Position numbers and translations under genes: made by a program. The notes under the pieces are model-generated. The model was given only the letters and a program-made list of their open reading frames with translations. It was not told where the DNA came from and searched no databases. Positions 36,791 through 50,650 of a stretch of 64,000 nt of DNA are shown here, piece by piece. This DNA comes from Chiridota heheva (Eukaryota > Echinodermata > Holothuroidea > Apodida > Chiridotidae), in NCBI GenBank assembly GCA_020152595.1, contig JAIGNY010000703.1:288501-352500 (forward strand). The letters run 5' to 3'. Within the stretch, counting starts at the first letter, position 1; the number at the start of each line of letters is the position of its first letter.

Positions 36791-37367
36791 GTGTGTTTTT
36801 ACTTGAATGCGTGTTTGCGATCAGACCCACTGCAGGAAAACACATCATAAACATTTACAGGCCCCTTACAGGGTATTGCAGTTAACAAACTTGATCGTGA
36901 GTTACTGGCATGCATTCAGTCATCACTCAGAACCAATCTGGCAGTCATTCATAACTAACCTCGTTTGGCACACATGACCTGACTGTTAAGGTGCTGTTAA
37001 CAAACAAACAAACTGAATACAACTCATACAGGAAAGATAAAAGTCTTAGATTTTTAACATGATGAATAATTGCCCCAAAATGGAATAGACTTTAAATAAA
37101 GTTTTAAAATTCATTATAAAAATATATGATTATGACAAAAATAAAAGCAATCAATTCTTCTTGCATTGTTATGGGTTGAGTTATAACGTCACTGATGTCT
37201 AGTTTGAGATTTAATCAATGGATCTGATCCTCTGCTCCAGATCACAATACTACCCTCCACTAGAATCAAGATCATGCGACTGGGGTCAGATCCGGTAAGC
37301 ATTCTTACGGTTAAAAAAACAAAAACACTGGATCTGATCGCAAGGTCGCACTCAAGTGAGAACCGAC
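36791..37367. mobile_element. inverted-repeat DNA element, copy 2 (uninterrupted)
   Basis: The left end (ACTTGAATGCGTGTTTGCGA near 36801) is inverse to the right end (CTGATCGCAAGGTCGCACTC, then AAGTGAGAACC, near 37333-37363). It shares AGGCCCCTTACAGG and GGATCTGATCCTCTGCTCCA with the copy at 1.5 kb but lacks its nested MITE. Non-coding. Confidence 0.65.
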
Positions 37368-39719
37368 TCTATATGTCAAATCATAAAGAATATTGAGCTG
37401 TGTAATAAATTTTGTATCTGACTCAAGTACTTTACTTTTTGTGGTACCATGGATCTCTTCTACTTCCATGGTGGTACAAAGAACTATTTTAAAAGTCATT
37501 TAAACAGCTGTTTAAAGAAGCTTTGACTTTACAAATACCAGAGGAAACCCCATTGGCAAAGTGCCTACTCTAATGTTTGTGTAAATCTGCCATCATGTGT
37601 GTTGTTGTCTTGGGATTAGCTGGTTTGTCCAAGTGGTGGTTAGTATTGTCAACTTTCCAATAAACAGAGATGCATACTTTAGTTCTTTGTGCAACTGAAA
37701 AATTTTCATCACAGTTTGTTAGAGAGTACAGTTTTCTCTCAATTATTCTTTTGCAAAGTTTGGAATATTTGGTTGATGTTAATGTTGAAGGGAAATACAA
37801 ATAATATTTGGTGATTTATTAAATGTTTTTCTTGTGAATTTGCTGATTGGTATTAATTTGATTTCATAGATTGTGGAAAGGATCTGTGATTAAATCCAGT
37901 TGAAATCATTTAGTAATTTCTTTCTTGGAGTACATACCGACTGCCTATAGGGTAAGTTTTTGATTTATTCATTCATTTTGATGTAAAATTGTAAGTATTA
38001 GATTAACTTGGAAATAAAACATAACTTTCTAAGATTTATGCCTCTTTTATTTCAACAATTGTTTTGTATTTAGTTCCTCTAATAAGCAACTTAGAATTGT
38101 AGAAAGAGGAAGTAACAGTGGCATTTCCAGCAGTTGGTGGCGGCAGAACCCTCACTTGCATAGGCATAAGGCAGCATTTTTTTTCTGGGGGGCTGAAATT
38201 AGTTTCAAACTTTAATTCTGGGTATCCCCCTCTCTGATCTTTTTAGGCCTATGCTTTTTCCACAAAATAATTATTGTCCGCACACTGAGTGTATCGTTGT
38301 CCCAATTTAAAAGATGGAAAGTTTCAACAGAATTTCATAAGGAAATCTTAGATAACCAATACAGTACAGTTTATACCCTGTATAGATTTATTTAGACTAA
38401 ATTTTCTGACGTATTAGTATCATATCAAATCGACAAATTTCACAAGGAATCTGTATTTACGCACCCCCGACATACCGTTTTGCGCCAAAAATCAAGGTGC
38501 AGATCGACTGTAAGGGGAGGATCTAGGCGGCCAAAAACATGTGGCGAAGATTTCTTTTCAACCTTGGGGGGACAAATCCAGACAAAAATCAAATGGGCCG
38601 TGTAAGCTTTATATAAGGCTTCATTTTTTAGGGGGGACATAAGCATAATTGTCCCTGAACATTTTTTTTGGGGGGAGGGGGCATGTCCTCCTGTCCCCTC
38701 CACCTGGGGAACATGCCCCCCCCCCACCCCCATGGGATCAACGTTTATGGCCAAGGGGACTTGCAGCAAAACACAATTATTTGTGGATAACATAAACAAT
38801 AGATCAAGGAGAACGGGGACAGGCCTATACTTTTCTTCACCATCCACAATGACAGACTCCCTCCCCCCTCACTTTAAAAATGCTGTACATAAGGATGTGG
38901 AGTTCATTTGTACATCAGCTCAACCCCCTATTTCCTCCTTCAGCATTGGACATGCATGTTTTTAACCCCTAAATTGTGAAGTCATATGTGACCGTGCCCT
39001 ACATAAAGAAAGTTGTGCCAGGGATATGTCAAGTAACATTTTTACCCAGTTGTACAAAACACTTTTCATTTAAGTTTCATTGTTCCACTGGCATCCATCC
39101 ACATTCCCAGGGTTCAGACCTTTTCCTGGCAGCAGTTGTTGTTCCAAACAATGATTCATAGTTTCAATGATATAACAAAATGACCCTTACAGTGTTTCTA
39201 ATTGAGTTTACTGACCTTGCAAACACTTTTGCTTTTGCATGCATGCAGCACCAGCATGCTTCGGTATAGAATTAGGGACTTCCCATTATATCATCATAGG
39301 GCTATGGTTGAAAAAAGTGCATGTAAGTACGAACATTGAAGGTTAATTACTTGTGGGTTATATTGAGATGTTTAGAAACTTTTGTGAATTGGATGTTGGA
39401 AATGACAGAAGTAACTTGAAGGGGAAAGACACTGCAACATTTGGCTTATTAATGGGTGAAAAAGAGACTGGGAGGTTTATTGGGGGGGGATGTGGTGTGT
39501 GGGGATGTGGTGTGTGGGGATGTGGTGTGTGGGGGTGGGGGGGTGGGGGTGCAGGGGGTGCATGTACTCCAAGCCTGAACATTCTTAACACTTGTTGGAC
39601 CACCCAGGAAAGAGGACCTTTTGAATGTTTCTGGTCATTTCTTAATCAAGGCATGGGTGGTATCTGAAAGAGAGAAATAAATATCAGAAAGACAAAAGAG
39701 GAAAGCTTACATTTGCTAG
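37368..39719. other. unannotated tract with G-rich patches
   Basis: No gene. A G/C-rich patch at 38560-38745 contains facing CATGTCC/GGACAT and GGGGGCATG/CATGCCCCC words and may be a decayed inverted repeat. GGGGATGTGGTGTGTG repeats three times at 39487-39536. Open frames in this tract overlap these patches and look spurious. Confidence 0.4.
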
Positions 39720-39910
39720 ATTAATCCTGTTAGACCACAACCAGAAAGAGGGCCCCTACTTCCCTCAATTTCAGTTAGACAATGGACAATAGTAGCCTTT
39801 GTCGGACCACACCGGGCAAGGGGAACCTGTGCTTCACTCAATTTCTCAATTTCAGTCTGACAATGGTTAATAGTAGCCCTTGTTGGACCACACCGGGCAA
39901 GGTTTTTAGT
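39720..39910 (+). repeat. 72-bp tandem repeat, about 2.5 copies
   Basis: The unit contains GGACCACACCGGGCAAGG, TGTGCTTCACTCAATTTC and GACAATGGTTAATAGTAGCC. The same unit forms a five-copy array at 45.93-46.29 kb in the same orientation. Confidence 0.85.
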
Positions 39911-40107
39911 GTAAAAGGGCACTTCATTCCCGCAACTTGAAAAACTGAAAAATAGGAGCGCGACGCTATAAAATTGGGTAGTGATATGTTAGTATGTGGT
40001 TTTCTATTTCTCATTTGATATAAATGGGAACTTCATTTTTGGTTCCAATGCGATAGCATCAGGAACCTATGTGGTCATGATAGTGTGTGTGTGTGTATGT
40101 GTGTGAC

Positions 40108-40930
40108 GGCCAGCTCGTAAACACAATATCTCAAGAACGGTACAGTGGATTGATGTCATGTGGTATACATACAGCCCATGGTTGTACATGTGCCCTATTG
40201 TTTTTGGTGGTGATGTCATGCATACTAATTAGTAGGTGGGGCTTGATGTAAGAATTTTGAAATGCTCTTATTCTAAGTACCACATGTCTGTTTTGTTTCA
40301 TATTGGGTACACTTATGATGTTAGCTAGTAGGTACATGTTCATGGTATGAAAATGTTGAATTTCAGTAATATGTATAGTGGGCATGGCTTAATATGATTT
40401 TGCTGAAAAGAGCTTGTAAACATGCTATCAAAGAACGATCAACTGGATTCAAGTCATATGTGGTACACAGATTGCCCATGGTCCGTAGATGTACCCTATT
40501 ACTTTTCGTGGCGATGATGCATATTACTCAATAGGCAGGGCTTAATGTAAAAATCTTGAAATGCATATATTTTAACAACAGTATATAATGTATTTGTTTC
40601 AAATTTAGTACAGTTATGATGTTTGCTAATGTGTACATGTTCATAGTATATAAACTTTGAATTTCATTAATATGCATTGTGGGCAGAGCATATTATGATT
40701 TTACTGAAAAAAACTTGTAAACACAATGTCTAAAGAACGATAAACTGGATTCAAGTCATATGTGATACACTGATAGCTCATGGTCTTTGAATGTGCCTTA
40801 TTGTTTTTGGTGATGATACCACACAAATTAATTAGTAGGTGAGGCTTACCCTAAAATTCTTAAAATATAGCGACTGTATGTACTATGTATGTTTTGCATC
40901 ATACTTGCTATGATAATGTTGTTAATTATT
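40108..40930. repeat. 301-bp tandem array, about 2.7 units
   Basis: Units start TCGTAAACACAATATCTCAA (40111), TTGTAAACATGCTATCAAAG (40412) and TTGTAAACACAATGTCTAAA (40713), so the period is 301. Each holds two diverged halves of about 150 bp related to the 34.9-kb array, suggesting that a dimer became the repeat unit here. Confidence 0.8.
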
Positions 40931-41372
40931 TTGCACATGCTTGTCAATAGGTATGTCTATTTTATTGATCTGCATTATGCGTGGTGGTCGAGGCTTATGA
41001 ATAAATATCCTGGAACAAATATTTCATGATATGCAATTACATGACAGTTAATACGAAACTTGCAAATCAATCAGTATATGAAGAAAAGCATCGGAACCAC
41101 AAACCTTTTGGTTCTGGTTCATTTAATTAAGGTTTACTTATTAGAAATATTCCTGCGTGTAGTGAAGCTCTTTGTTTTTACTTCATTCTATTTGCTAATT
41201 AGCCCAAAGAAAATAATGCTAGAAAATTGACTGTTTGTTAAAGTGTGTACAAAATCTAGAGAATCACACATTTTTAATGGTTTATGGGACTTTAATTTCT
41301 AGAAGATTTTGCTGTCGGTCAGAGCTCTCAGCCAAAAATAATGGCGTTTTAATTGCTAATTTCATGGAAATA
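40931..41372. other. unannotated tract
   Basis: No feature supported. Confidence 0.4.
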
Positions 41373-41942
41373 TTAAAGGATTAGTTCAGTGGTCAAGCAT
41401 GTTTATCTTATATGAAAGAGGACTTCAAAAGAAACAAAATGGTAAAGAAAGCATTACAAAATCTTATTCCGTTAAGGAGACATTTAAGTTTAAAGTTTGG
41501 TATCATTGTATAGAAACGACTGTAATCAGACTAGTTGTGATGTCATAGCCTCAGATTCCTCAATGTTTTTATGTATTCTATCATATTTGTTCCTGTGATT
41601 TTGTGACTTAAAAACCATAGGATATGCCAAAAAAGTGGTAAAACTGAATCTAGGAGGGGTATTTTTAATATACCACCTAAAGAAAGTTTGAGGAAAAATA
41701 ATTTGAATAGTGAAAAATTAAAAAAAACTTTCTTTAAAATATATAAAGACTTTAAGGAATCTGAGTCTATGACATCACAACTAGTCTGATTTCAGTCGTT
41801 TCTATACAATGATACCAAACTTTACACTTAAATATCTCCTTAACAGAACAAGATTTTTTAATGCTTTCTTCACTATTTTGTTTCTTTTAAAGTCCTCTTT
41901 CAAATAAGATGGACATCTTTGACCACTGAACTAATCCTTTAA
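41373..41942. mobile_element. palindromic TTAAAGGATTAG element, copy 3 (complete)
   Basis: TTAAAGGATTAGTTCAGTGG at 41373 is exactly inverted at the right end (CCACTGAACTAATCCTTTAA, ending 41942). Arms of about 260 bp pair with few mismatches, leaving a central loop that includes GAATCTAGGAGGGGTATTTT. This is the reference length (570 bp) for judging the interrupted copy at 15.6 kb. No protein is encoded, so movement would need a transposase supplied elsewhere. Confidence 0.9.
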
Positions 41943-42697
41943 AATAAAAGTGATATCATTTTTATGCAAGTGTCATAGAAAAATGTATTAAGGAATTCAT
42001 TCCAATTGAATTCGGTTGATTTGGACGTTCACATTGAAGGTGCAAGATTATTCTAGTGACTCCAGAATAGCATGCCCTCAAGTTTCGATCGAGTGCTCTT
42101 TTAATGCAAAAAATAAGTACAGCAACAGTTGAGCAAAATATTTTATGCCTGGCACGTTAATTGTAAGTAAACTGCGCTTGCTTTCAACAAAACCATTGAT
42201 GGAAATTAATTTAAAAGCAGCTACTGTTCCACTGTACACAATAGGTCATTCATCTGGGGCCTAATCCACCTAACTGCTGTGCAGTGAAGTGAGTCAGATT
42301 AGTCCTTGGCTGAGCCGAAATATAAATAAATATTATATGCTTGGGAGGACTTTGTGCAAAACCCATGAATGATTGATGGACCAATCCTCCTAAAGATGGT
42401 TATTTCCTCATGATTATTGTGTACTTGATATTATTGACATTTCAGGGTAATTATACATATGGTAATTTGTGCACCTTTTGTGTAGAGAATTCTCAAAAAT
42501 GCAAAATTTCAATGATATATTCCTTCATAAAGAATAAATTTTAAAATACAAAGTAAAACACTATATGTGGACCAAAATTATGACAAAAGAAACGCCTTGC
42601 TATATAAACGACGGATCATTTCTTATTGTTGATAGGGGCAACAAATCCAGTGGTGCGTGGTATGATTTTAATTAGGCAACTGCATGATTTTATTTGT
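41943..42697. other. unannotated tract
   Basis: No gene. GGTGCGTGGTATGAT near 42652 has a weak partner (GGTGCGTGGCAGATC) left of duplication copy B, so the duplicated segment may extend a little further left. Confidence 0.4.
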
Positions 42698-43646
42698 GCA
42701 ACTGCAAATAATTAGGTGTGAAGGGACAATGATGCATTAAGGGTATATTTATATTGTGACCAGATCGTTTTCACAAGTTTTCTCTGTTAAAAGAAACAAA
42801 GAAAAGGGTCCTGAAGTGGTAAGAAAACTGTTATAGCAATAGAATTGAATTTCTTTGTTTATTTCTGGCATTCAATGGATGTAAAAGCAATTCAAACTCA
42901 GTTGTGTAATAAAACAAAATAGTTTTGTTCTCGTATTTTGATCTTTATATTTTAAATGTGAGGCATGTTGAAAGATTGATACCTTTGGTGGTTTCTCTGC
43001 ATGTCTATTAACTGAGCATTTGTTAAAATGGTTTCCCAAATATAATGCAAAGCAGAATTCCAAGTTTTGGGTAAGAAATACATGCTGATGATATCACTCA
43101 TACTCTAATTATGTCTTCACCATACAGAGACGCACAGGACAGGGTCATGTATTTGGCTTATAATAAATTTATTTGCCAGTCAAAAGGAAATACAACTGCA
43201 TGGTTGCCAAATTTACTGATGCATCTCAAAACCTATCGACAACTTTCAAAACTGGGGGTTGTCGACCCCTGGTAACATCACTGCACCTCCCAGCTATAGG
43301 AATGCATGTTTCCAACAATAATTCCTCTGATGTGATATACACTGTAAAAGTATCATGACCCACTTGAAACCTGCTACACTCAGAGGCATAGGAATCGTGG
43401 GGCAGGGGGAAAAACTGCCTCAACTTCCAGGGTACATGTGTTCTTCCTGGTTAGGAGGTAAGATTAGGAAATTAGTCAAACAAAATTGACTATAATGGGT
43501 AAAATTGAAGGAACATTTGGTAATATTGATAGAAATGTTGGACCCAATGAAATATTTTAGGGGAAAATTATCTCCCATTCCCAGCCAATGCACTAAACAT
43601 TACATGTCCACTTTCATCTCCCCACTACGTTAAAGGACCGTAAGCT

Positions 43647-43933
43647 AAGCTAAATCCATCCGAGCCATTATGCTCATAGAGCCTGTGCTCTCCCCGGTTT
43701 GCATGACACAAGTAGACAGGAGTACATGACTCCCTGTAGACAGGACGCCAGTCCATGTCAGGTTAACTCGCCAGCATGCAGGGCTGGTACTCATTTTACA
43801 GCTGAGTAGACTGAAGTAAGTAAAGTGCCTTGTTCTAGGATACAATGCAGCGCTCACGGCCGGAATTGAACTGTGGTGCCTTTTGCATACAAGTATGATG
43901 CCTTAACCATGCACTGAGCCACTGCACCTCTAG
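43647..43933 (-). repeat. tRNA-derived SINE, in duplication copy A
   Basis: On the minus strand the head reads GAGGTGCAGTGGCTCAGTGC, with an A box (TGGCTCAGTGCATGG, 43907-43921) and a B box (AGTTCAATTCC, 43862-43872). A conserved-looking body follows, with GAGTACCAGCCCTGC, GTTAACCTGACATGGACTGG and AAACCGGGGAGAGCAC. It is flanked by AGGACCGTAAGCT (43634-43646) and AGGACTGTGAGCT (43934-43946), a 13-bp target duplication with two mismatches. This supports insertion by LINE machinery. The family is not named; the body resembles the shared central domains of invertebrate SINEs. Confidence 0.82.
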
Positions 43934-44714
43934 AGGACTGTGAGCTCCCTAAAAACTACCTGCTTCAACCCTTGGACAAACCACCATCCTGCCAAAGGGC
44001 AAACAAAACAGACCAAACAAATTAGATCACAAACGGCATTCCATTGGATTTGTCCTGTCCAGTCAATTTTTATATTTAGATCATTTAAAGAAACACAAAT
44101 CATTTTCAACCTGACCCTAAAATTTAATATCTGCCATTGTCACTTTAGTATAATAAAATCAACCATTTTTTCATAACTTATGTATAATTTTTCTTTGCTT
44201 CAGGCTGGAAAATATTGTTATTCTATTTTGAGCTGATTTGTGTATTGAATGATGAACAATGTTTGTGTAAATTTGTCTTTGCAGGATGATTTCAAAATTT
44301 ATCAAGACTTTCAGAAATTTATAATGCAGTGTCTGTAGTACTCATCAAGATTCACATCCTCGTATTTGGGTTTTTCGATATCACGTTCGACGTACATGTT
44401 TGATTAAACATTCTGAAAGTTTATTGATGTGAAGGTAATAAAGATTTTATGTAGAATGCAAATCAATTTGATCAATTTTTTTTTTAATATATCGGCCTCA
44501 GTGGCGCCGCCAGAACATATTTATTGGGGGGCAAAAATAAAATTGTATGTAGAATTAATGCGTGTGCCACGACGGTGGGGTTTTATGGGGTCCACTTTAG
44601 GGCCCCTTGTGGGGGCCCAGGGGGAGAAGGCTTGGGTAATAAAGTTTGATATGGCCACATCAAACCAGATATAAACTTGATTAAATGCTCATTTGATATG
44701 CAAATTAAGTTTGT

Positions 44715-45775
44715 GTCAAGGTACTTTGTATCAAATTTATATCATGGTATATCAAATTTATATCAAGATATATCTTCCAATTCTGTGATTGGTCATATCT
44801 GGGATTTATTATCAAATCCAGATCTGAGATGATCTGTATATCAAGTTGTATCAAATTTCTATCAATGTACATCAAATTTATATCAAGTAACATCAAATTT
44901 ATGTCAAGGTACATCAAATTTATATGAAGGTACATCAAATTTATGTCAAGGTACATCAAATTTATATTAAGGTACATCAAATTTATATCAGGAACATCAA
45001 ATTTATGTCAAGGTACATCAAATTTATATGAAGGTACATCAAATTTATATCAAGGTACATCAAATTTATATGAAGGTACAGTACATCAAATTTATATCAA
45101 GAAACATCAAATTTATGTCAAGGTACATCAAATTTATATCAAGGTATGTCAAATCTATATCAAGGTACATCAAATTTATATCAAGGTACATCAAATTTAT
45201 ATGAAGGTACATCAAATTTATGTCAAGGTACATCAAATCTATATCAAGGTACATCAAGTTTACATCAAGGTACATTAAATCTATATCAAGGTACATCAAA
45301 TTTATATGAACATCAAATTTACATCAAATTTATATGAAGGTACAGTAAACTAAATTTATATCAAGGTACATCAAATTTATATCAAGGTACATTAAATTTA
45401 TATCAAGGTACATCAAATTTATATGAAGGTACATCAAATTTATATGAAGGTACAGTAAACTAAATTTATATCAAGGTACATCAAATTTATATCAAGGTAC
45501 ATTAAATTTATATCAAGGTACATCAAATCTATATCAAGGTACATCAAGTTTACATCAAGGTACATTAAATCTATATCAAGGTACATCAAATTTATATCAA
45601 GGTACATCAAACTTTATCAAGGTACATCAAATTTATATCAAGGTACATCAAATTTATATGAAGGTACATCAAATCTATATCATGGTACATCAAATTTATA
45701 TCAAGGTACATTAAATCTACATCATGGTACATCAAATCTATATCAAGGTATATCAAGTTACACCAAATCTACATT
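44715..45775. repeat. 21-bp satellite array A, about 50 copies
   Basis: The unit is GGTACATCAAATTTATATCA plus A, with variants (TATGAA, TATGTC, CTATATC). Higher-order duplication is visible: a block ending GGTACAGTAAACTAAATTTA recurs about 113 bp apart (45340 and 45452), and a CATCAAGTTTACATCAAGG block recurs at 45252 and 45545. Frames across it read MYLDINL or GTSNLYQ cycles and are not genes. Confidence 0.95.
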
Positions 45776-45924
45776 ATGCTGAATACTCGCTACAAATTCG
45801 GCGGGTACTTTTGGACTGCTAGAAGCAATTAGGAACCTACCACAAATACTTTAGTTCAGTGATTTTACGCTTCAGTTATTACACTCCCAATCATACATAT
45901 GCACACAATTTCATAACTCAATTT

Positions 45925-46290
45925 TAGTCCAAGTATGGTTAATAGTGGCCCTTGTCAGACCACACCGGGCAAGTTGGACCTGCGCTTCACTCAATTTCAG
46001 TCAGACATTGGTTAATAGTAGCCCTTGTTGGACCACACCGGGTAAGGGGGACCTGTGCTTCACTCAATTTCAGTCAGACAATGGTTAATAGTAGTCCTTG
46101 TCAGACCACACTGGGCAAGTTGGACCTGGCTTCACTCAATTTTAGTCAGACATTGGTTAATAGTCCGGGTAAGGGAAACCTGTGCTTCACTCAATTTCAG
46201 TCAGACAATGGTTAATAGTAGTCCTTGTCGTACCACATTGGGTAAGGGGAACTGCACTTCACTCAATTTTAGTCCGACAATGGTAATTGA
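45925..46290 (+). repeat. 72-bp tandem repeat, about five copies
   Basis: Units with CAGACCACACCGGGCAAG, CTTCACTCAATTTCAGTC and GACAATGGTTAATAGTAG lie between the two segmental duplicates. The fourth unit is shortened. It is the same family as at 39.72 kb. Confidence 0.9.
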
Positions 46291-47373
46291 GTGTGTTTGG
46301 TGATCTTAATCTGAACTTGGTGGTGCGTGGCAGATCACCCACTTGATGTAAGTTAGCAATTCTATTGTGGAAGTTAGTGTTGTAATCATGGTAATTACTC
46401 TCCACTTTCATAATTTCATTCATGCAACTGCAAATAATTAGGTGAGAAGGGACAATGATGCACTAAGGGTATATTTAGATTGTGACCAGATCGGTTTCAC
46501 AAGTTTTCCCTGTTGAAAGAAACAAAGAAAAGGGTCCTGAAGTGGTAAAAAAACTGTTATAGCGATAAAATTGAATTTCATACTTTATTTCTGGCATTCA
46601 ATAGATGTAAAAAGCACTGCAAACTCAGTTGTGTAATAAAACAAAATAGTTTTGTTCTCGTATTTTGATCTTTATATTTTAGATGTGAGGCATGTTGAAA
46701 GATTGATACCTTTGGTGGTTTCTCTGCATGTCTATTAACTGAGCATTTGTTAAAATGGTTTCCCAAATATAATGCAAACCAGAATTCCAGCTTTTGGGTA
46801 AGAAATACATGCTGATGATATCACTCATACTCAAATTATGTCTTCAACATACAGAGACGCACAGGACAGGGTCATGTATTTGGCTTATAATAAATTTATT
46901 TGCCAGTCAAAAGGAAATACAACTGCATTGTTGGCAAATTTACTGATGAGTCTCAAAAGCTATAGACATCTTTTATAACTGGGGGTTGTCGACCCCTGGT
47001 AACATCACTGCACCTCCCAGCTATAGGAATGCATGTTTCCAACAATAATTCCTCTGATGTGATATACACTGTAAAAGTATCATGACCCACTTGAAACCTG
47101 CTACACTCAGAGGCATAGGAAGTGTGGGGCAGGGGGAAAAACTGCCTCAACTTCCAGGGTACATGTGTTCTTCCTGGTTAGGAGGTAAGATTAGGAAATT
47201 AGTCAAACAAAATTGACTATAATGGGTAAAATTGAAGGAACATTTGGTAATATTGATAGAAATGTTGGACCCAATGAAATATTTTGGGGGAAAATTATCT
47301 CCCATTCCCAGCCAATGCACTAAACATTACATGTCCACTTTCATCTCCCCACTGTGTTAAAGGACTGTGAGCT

Positions 47374-47669
47374 ACTGTAAGCTATATTCATCCAAGCCAT
47401 AAGGCTCATAGAGCGGTAGCTATCCCCGGTTTCCATGACACAAGTAGACGGGAGTACATGACTCCCCCTAGACGGGATGCCAGTCAATGTCAGGTTAATT
47501 CCCCAGCATGCAGGGCTGGTACTCTCTTACAACTGAGTAGACTGAAGCAAGTAGAGTAAAGTACCTTGCAAAAGGAAACAATGCAGCGCTCACAGCCGGA
47601 ATTGAACTGTGGTGCCTTTTGCATACAAGTATGATGCCTTAACCATGCACTGAGCCACTGCACCTCTAG
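47374..47669 (-). repeat. tRNA-derived SINE, in duplication copy B
   Basis: This is the same insertion as in copy A, with A and B boxes on the minus strand. Its 13-bp target duplication is perfect: AGGACTGTGAGCT at 47361-47373 and 47670-47682. The SINE was therefore present before the segment was duplicated. Confidence 0.85.
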
Positions 47670-48339
47670 AGGACTGTGAGCTCCCTACAAACTGCCTGCT
47701 TCAACCCTTGACAAACCACCATCCTGCCAAAGGGCAAACAAAACAGACCAAACAAATTAGATCACAAATGGCATTCCATTGGCTTTGTTCATCTGTCCGG
47801 TCAATATTTTGATTCTATTTTGAGCTGATTTGTATCTTGGATATATGATGAACAATATTTGGGTAAATTTGTCTTTGCAGGGTGTTTTTAGAATTGACCA
47901 AGACTTTCAGAAATTTATACCACAGTGTCTGTAGAACTCATCAAGATTCACATCCTCGTATTTGGGTTTTTTTGATATCAAGTTCGACTTCGACGTAGAT
48001 GTTTGAAAGTTCTGAAAGTTTCTTGTTGTGAAGGTAAGCTCATACATTACGTTTTAATAAAGATTTAATGTGGAATGCAAATCAATTTGATTAAATCTAT
48101 TTTAATATATAGGCCTCAGTGGCGCCGCCAGAACATATTTATTGTAGGGGGAGGGGGGGGGGGCACAAATACAAATGTATGTAGAAAATATGTGTGTGCC
48201 ACAATGGCATGGTGTTCTGGGTCCACTTCAGGGCCCCTGGTGGGGGGCCCAAGGGAAGAAGGCCTTGGGTAATAAAGTTTGATATAGCCACGTCAAGCCA
48301 GATATAATTTCAAATAAATGCTCATTTGATATGCAAATT

Positions 48340-49845
48340 AAGTTTGTGTCGAGGTACTTTGTATCAAATTTATATCAAGATATATCTTCCAATTCTGTTA
48401 TTGGTCATATCTGGGATTTATATCAAATCCAGATCTGAAAATGATCTGTATATCAAAGTATATCAAATTCAAATAAAAGTACATCAAATTTGTATCAAGG
48501 TACATCAAATTTATATCAAGGTACATCAAATTTATATGAAAGTACATCAAATTTATATCAGGGTACATCAAATTTATATCAAGGTACATTAGGTTTATAT
48601 CAAGGTACATCAAATTTATATCAAGGTACATCAAATTTATATCAAGGTACATCAAATTTGTATCAAGTTATATCAAATTTGTATCAAGGTACATCAAATT
48701 CATATCAAGGTACATCAAATTTATATCAAGGTACATTAAATTTATATCAAGGTACATCAAATTTATATCAGGGTGCATCAAATTTATATCAAGGTACATC
48801 AAATTAATATCAAGCTACATCAAATTTATATCAGGGTACATCAAATTTATATCAAGGTACATCAAATTTATATTAGGGTGCATCAAATTTATATCAAGGT
48901 ACATCAAATTAATATCAAGCTACATCAAATTTATATCAGGTACATCAAATTCATATCAAGGTACATCAAATTTATATCAAGGTACATTAAATTTATATCA
49001 AGGTACATCAAATTTATATCAGGTGCATCAAATTTATATCAAGGTACATCAAATTAATATCAAGCTACATCAAATTTATATCAGGGTACATCAAATTTAT
49101 ATCAAGGTACATCAAATTTATATCAAGGTACATCAAATTTATATCAAGGTACATTAAGTTTATATCAAGGTACATCAAATTTATATCAGGTACATCAAAT
49201 TTATATCAAGGTACATCAAATTTATATCAAGGTACATCAAATTTATATTAAGGTACATCAAATTTATATGAAGGTACATGAAATTTATATCAAGGTACAT
49301 CAAATTTGTATCAAGGTACATCAAATTTATATTAAGATACATTAAATTTGTATCAAGGTACATCAAATTTGTATCAAGGTACATCAAATTTATATCAAGG
49401 TACATCAAATTTGTATCAAGGTACATCAAATTTATATGAAGGTACATGAAATTTATATGAAGGTACTTAAAATTTAAATAAAAGTACATCAAATTTATAT
49501 CATGGTACATCAAGTTTATATCAAGATACATTAAATTTATATCAAGGTACATCAAATTTGTATCAAGTTATATCAAATTTATATCAAGGTACATCAAATT
49601 TTTATCAAGTACATCAAATTTGTATCAAAGTACATCAAATTTATATCAAGATAAATCAAATCTATATCAAGGTACATCAAATTTATATGAAGGTACATCA
49701 AATTTATATCAGGGTACATCAAATTTATATCAGGGTACATCAAATTTATATGAAGGTACATCAAATTTGTATCAAGGTTTATCAAATTTATATGAAGGTA
49801 CATCAAATTTATATCAAGGTACATGAAATTTATATCAAGCATGAT
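48340..49845. repeat. 21-bp satellite array B, about 72 copies
   Basis: Same unit as array A. Its own higher-order block (GGTGCATCAAATTTATATCA, then a unit with AATTAATATCAAGCTACATC) recurs near 48774, 48879 and 49024 and is absent from array A, so the arrays have expanded independently since duplication. Confidence 0.95.

Positions 49846-50650
<805 letters not shown>

Larger units (their letters stand above)
42698..45775. repeat. segmental duplication, copy A
   Basis: From GCAACTGCAAATAATTAGG the sequence matches copy B (46424 on) at an offset of 3726 bases, mostly with single-base substitutions. Copy A keeps about 170 bp (near 44045-44215) that copy B lacks. It contains a SINE (43647-43933), an AGTGGCGCCGCCAGAACATA patch at 44501, and the 21-bp satellite at its right end. 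No gene is carried. Confidence 0.93.
46424..49845. repeat. segmental duplication, copy B
   Basis: It matches copy A from GCAACTGCAAATAATTAGG onward in the same orientation. It lacks about 170 bp of copy A near 47810 and has a longer 21-bp array. Divergence is mainly substitutions (for example GCATTAAGGG/GCACTAAGGG), which argues that this is a real old duplication rather than an assembly repeat. Confidence 0.93.
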
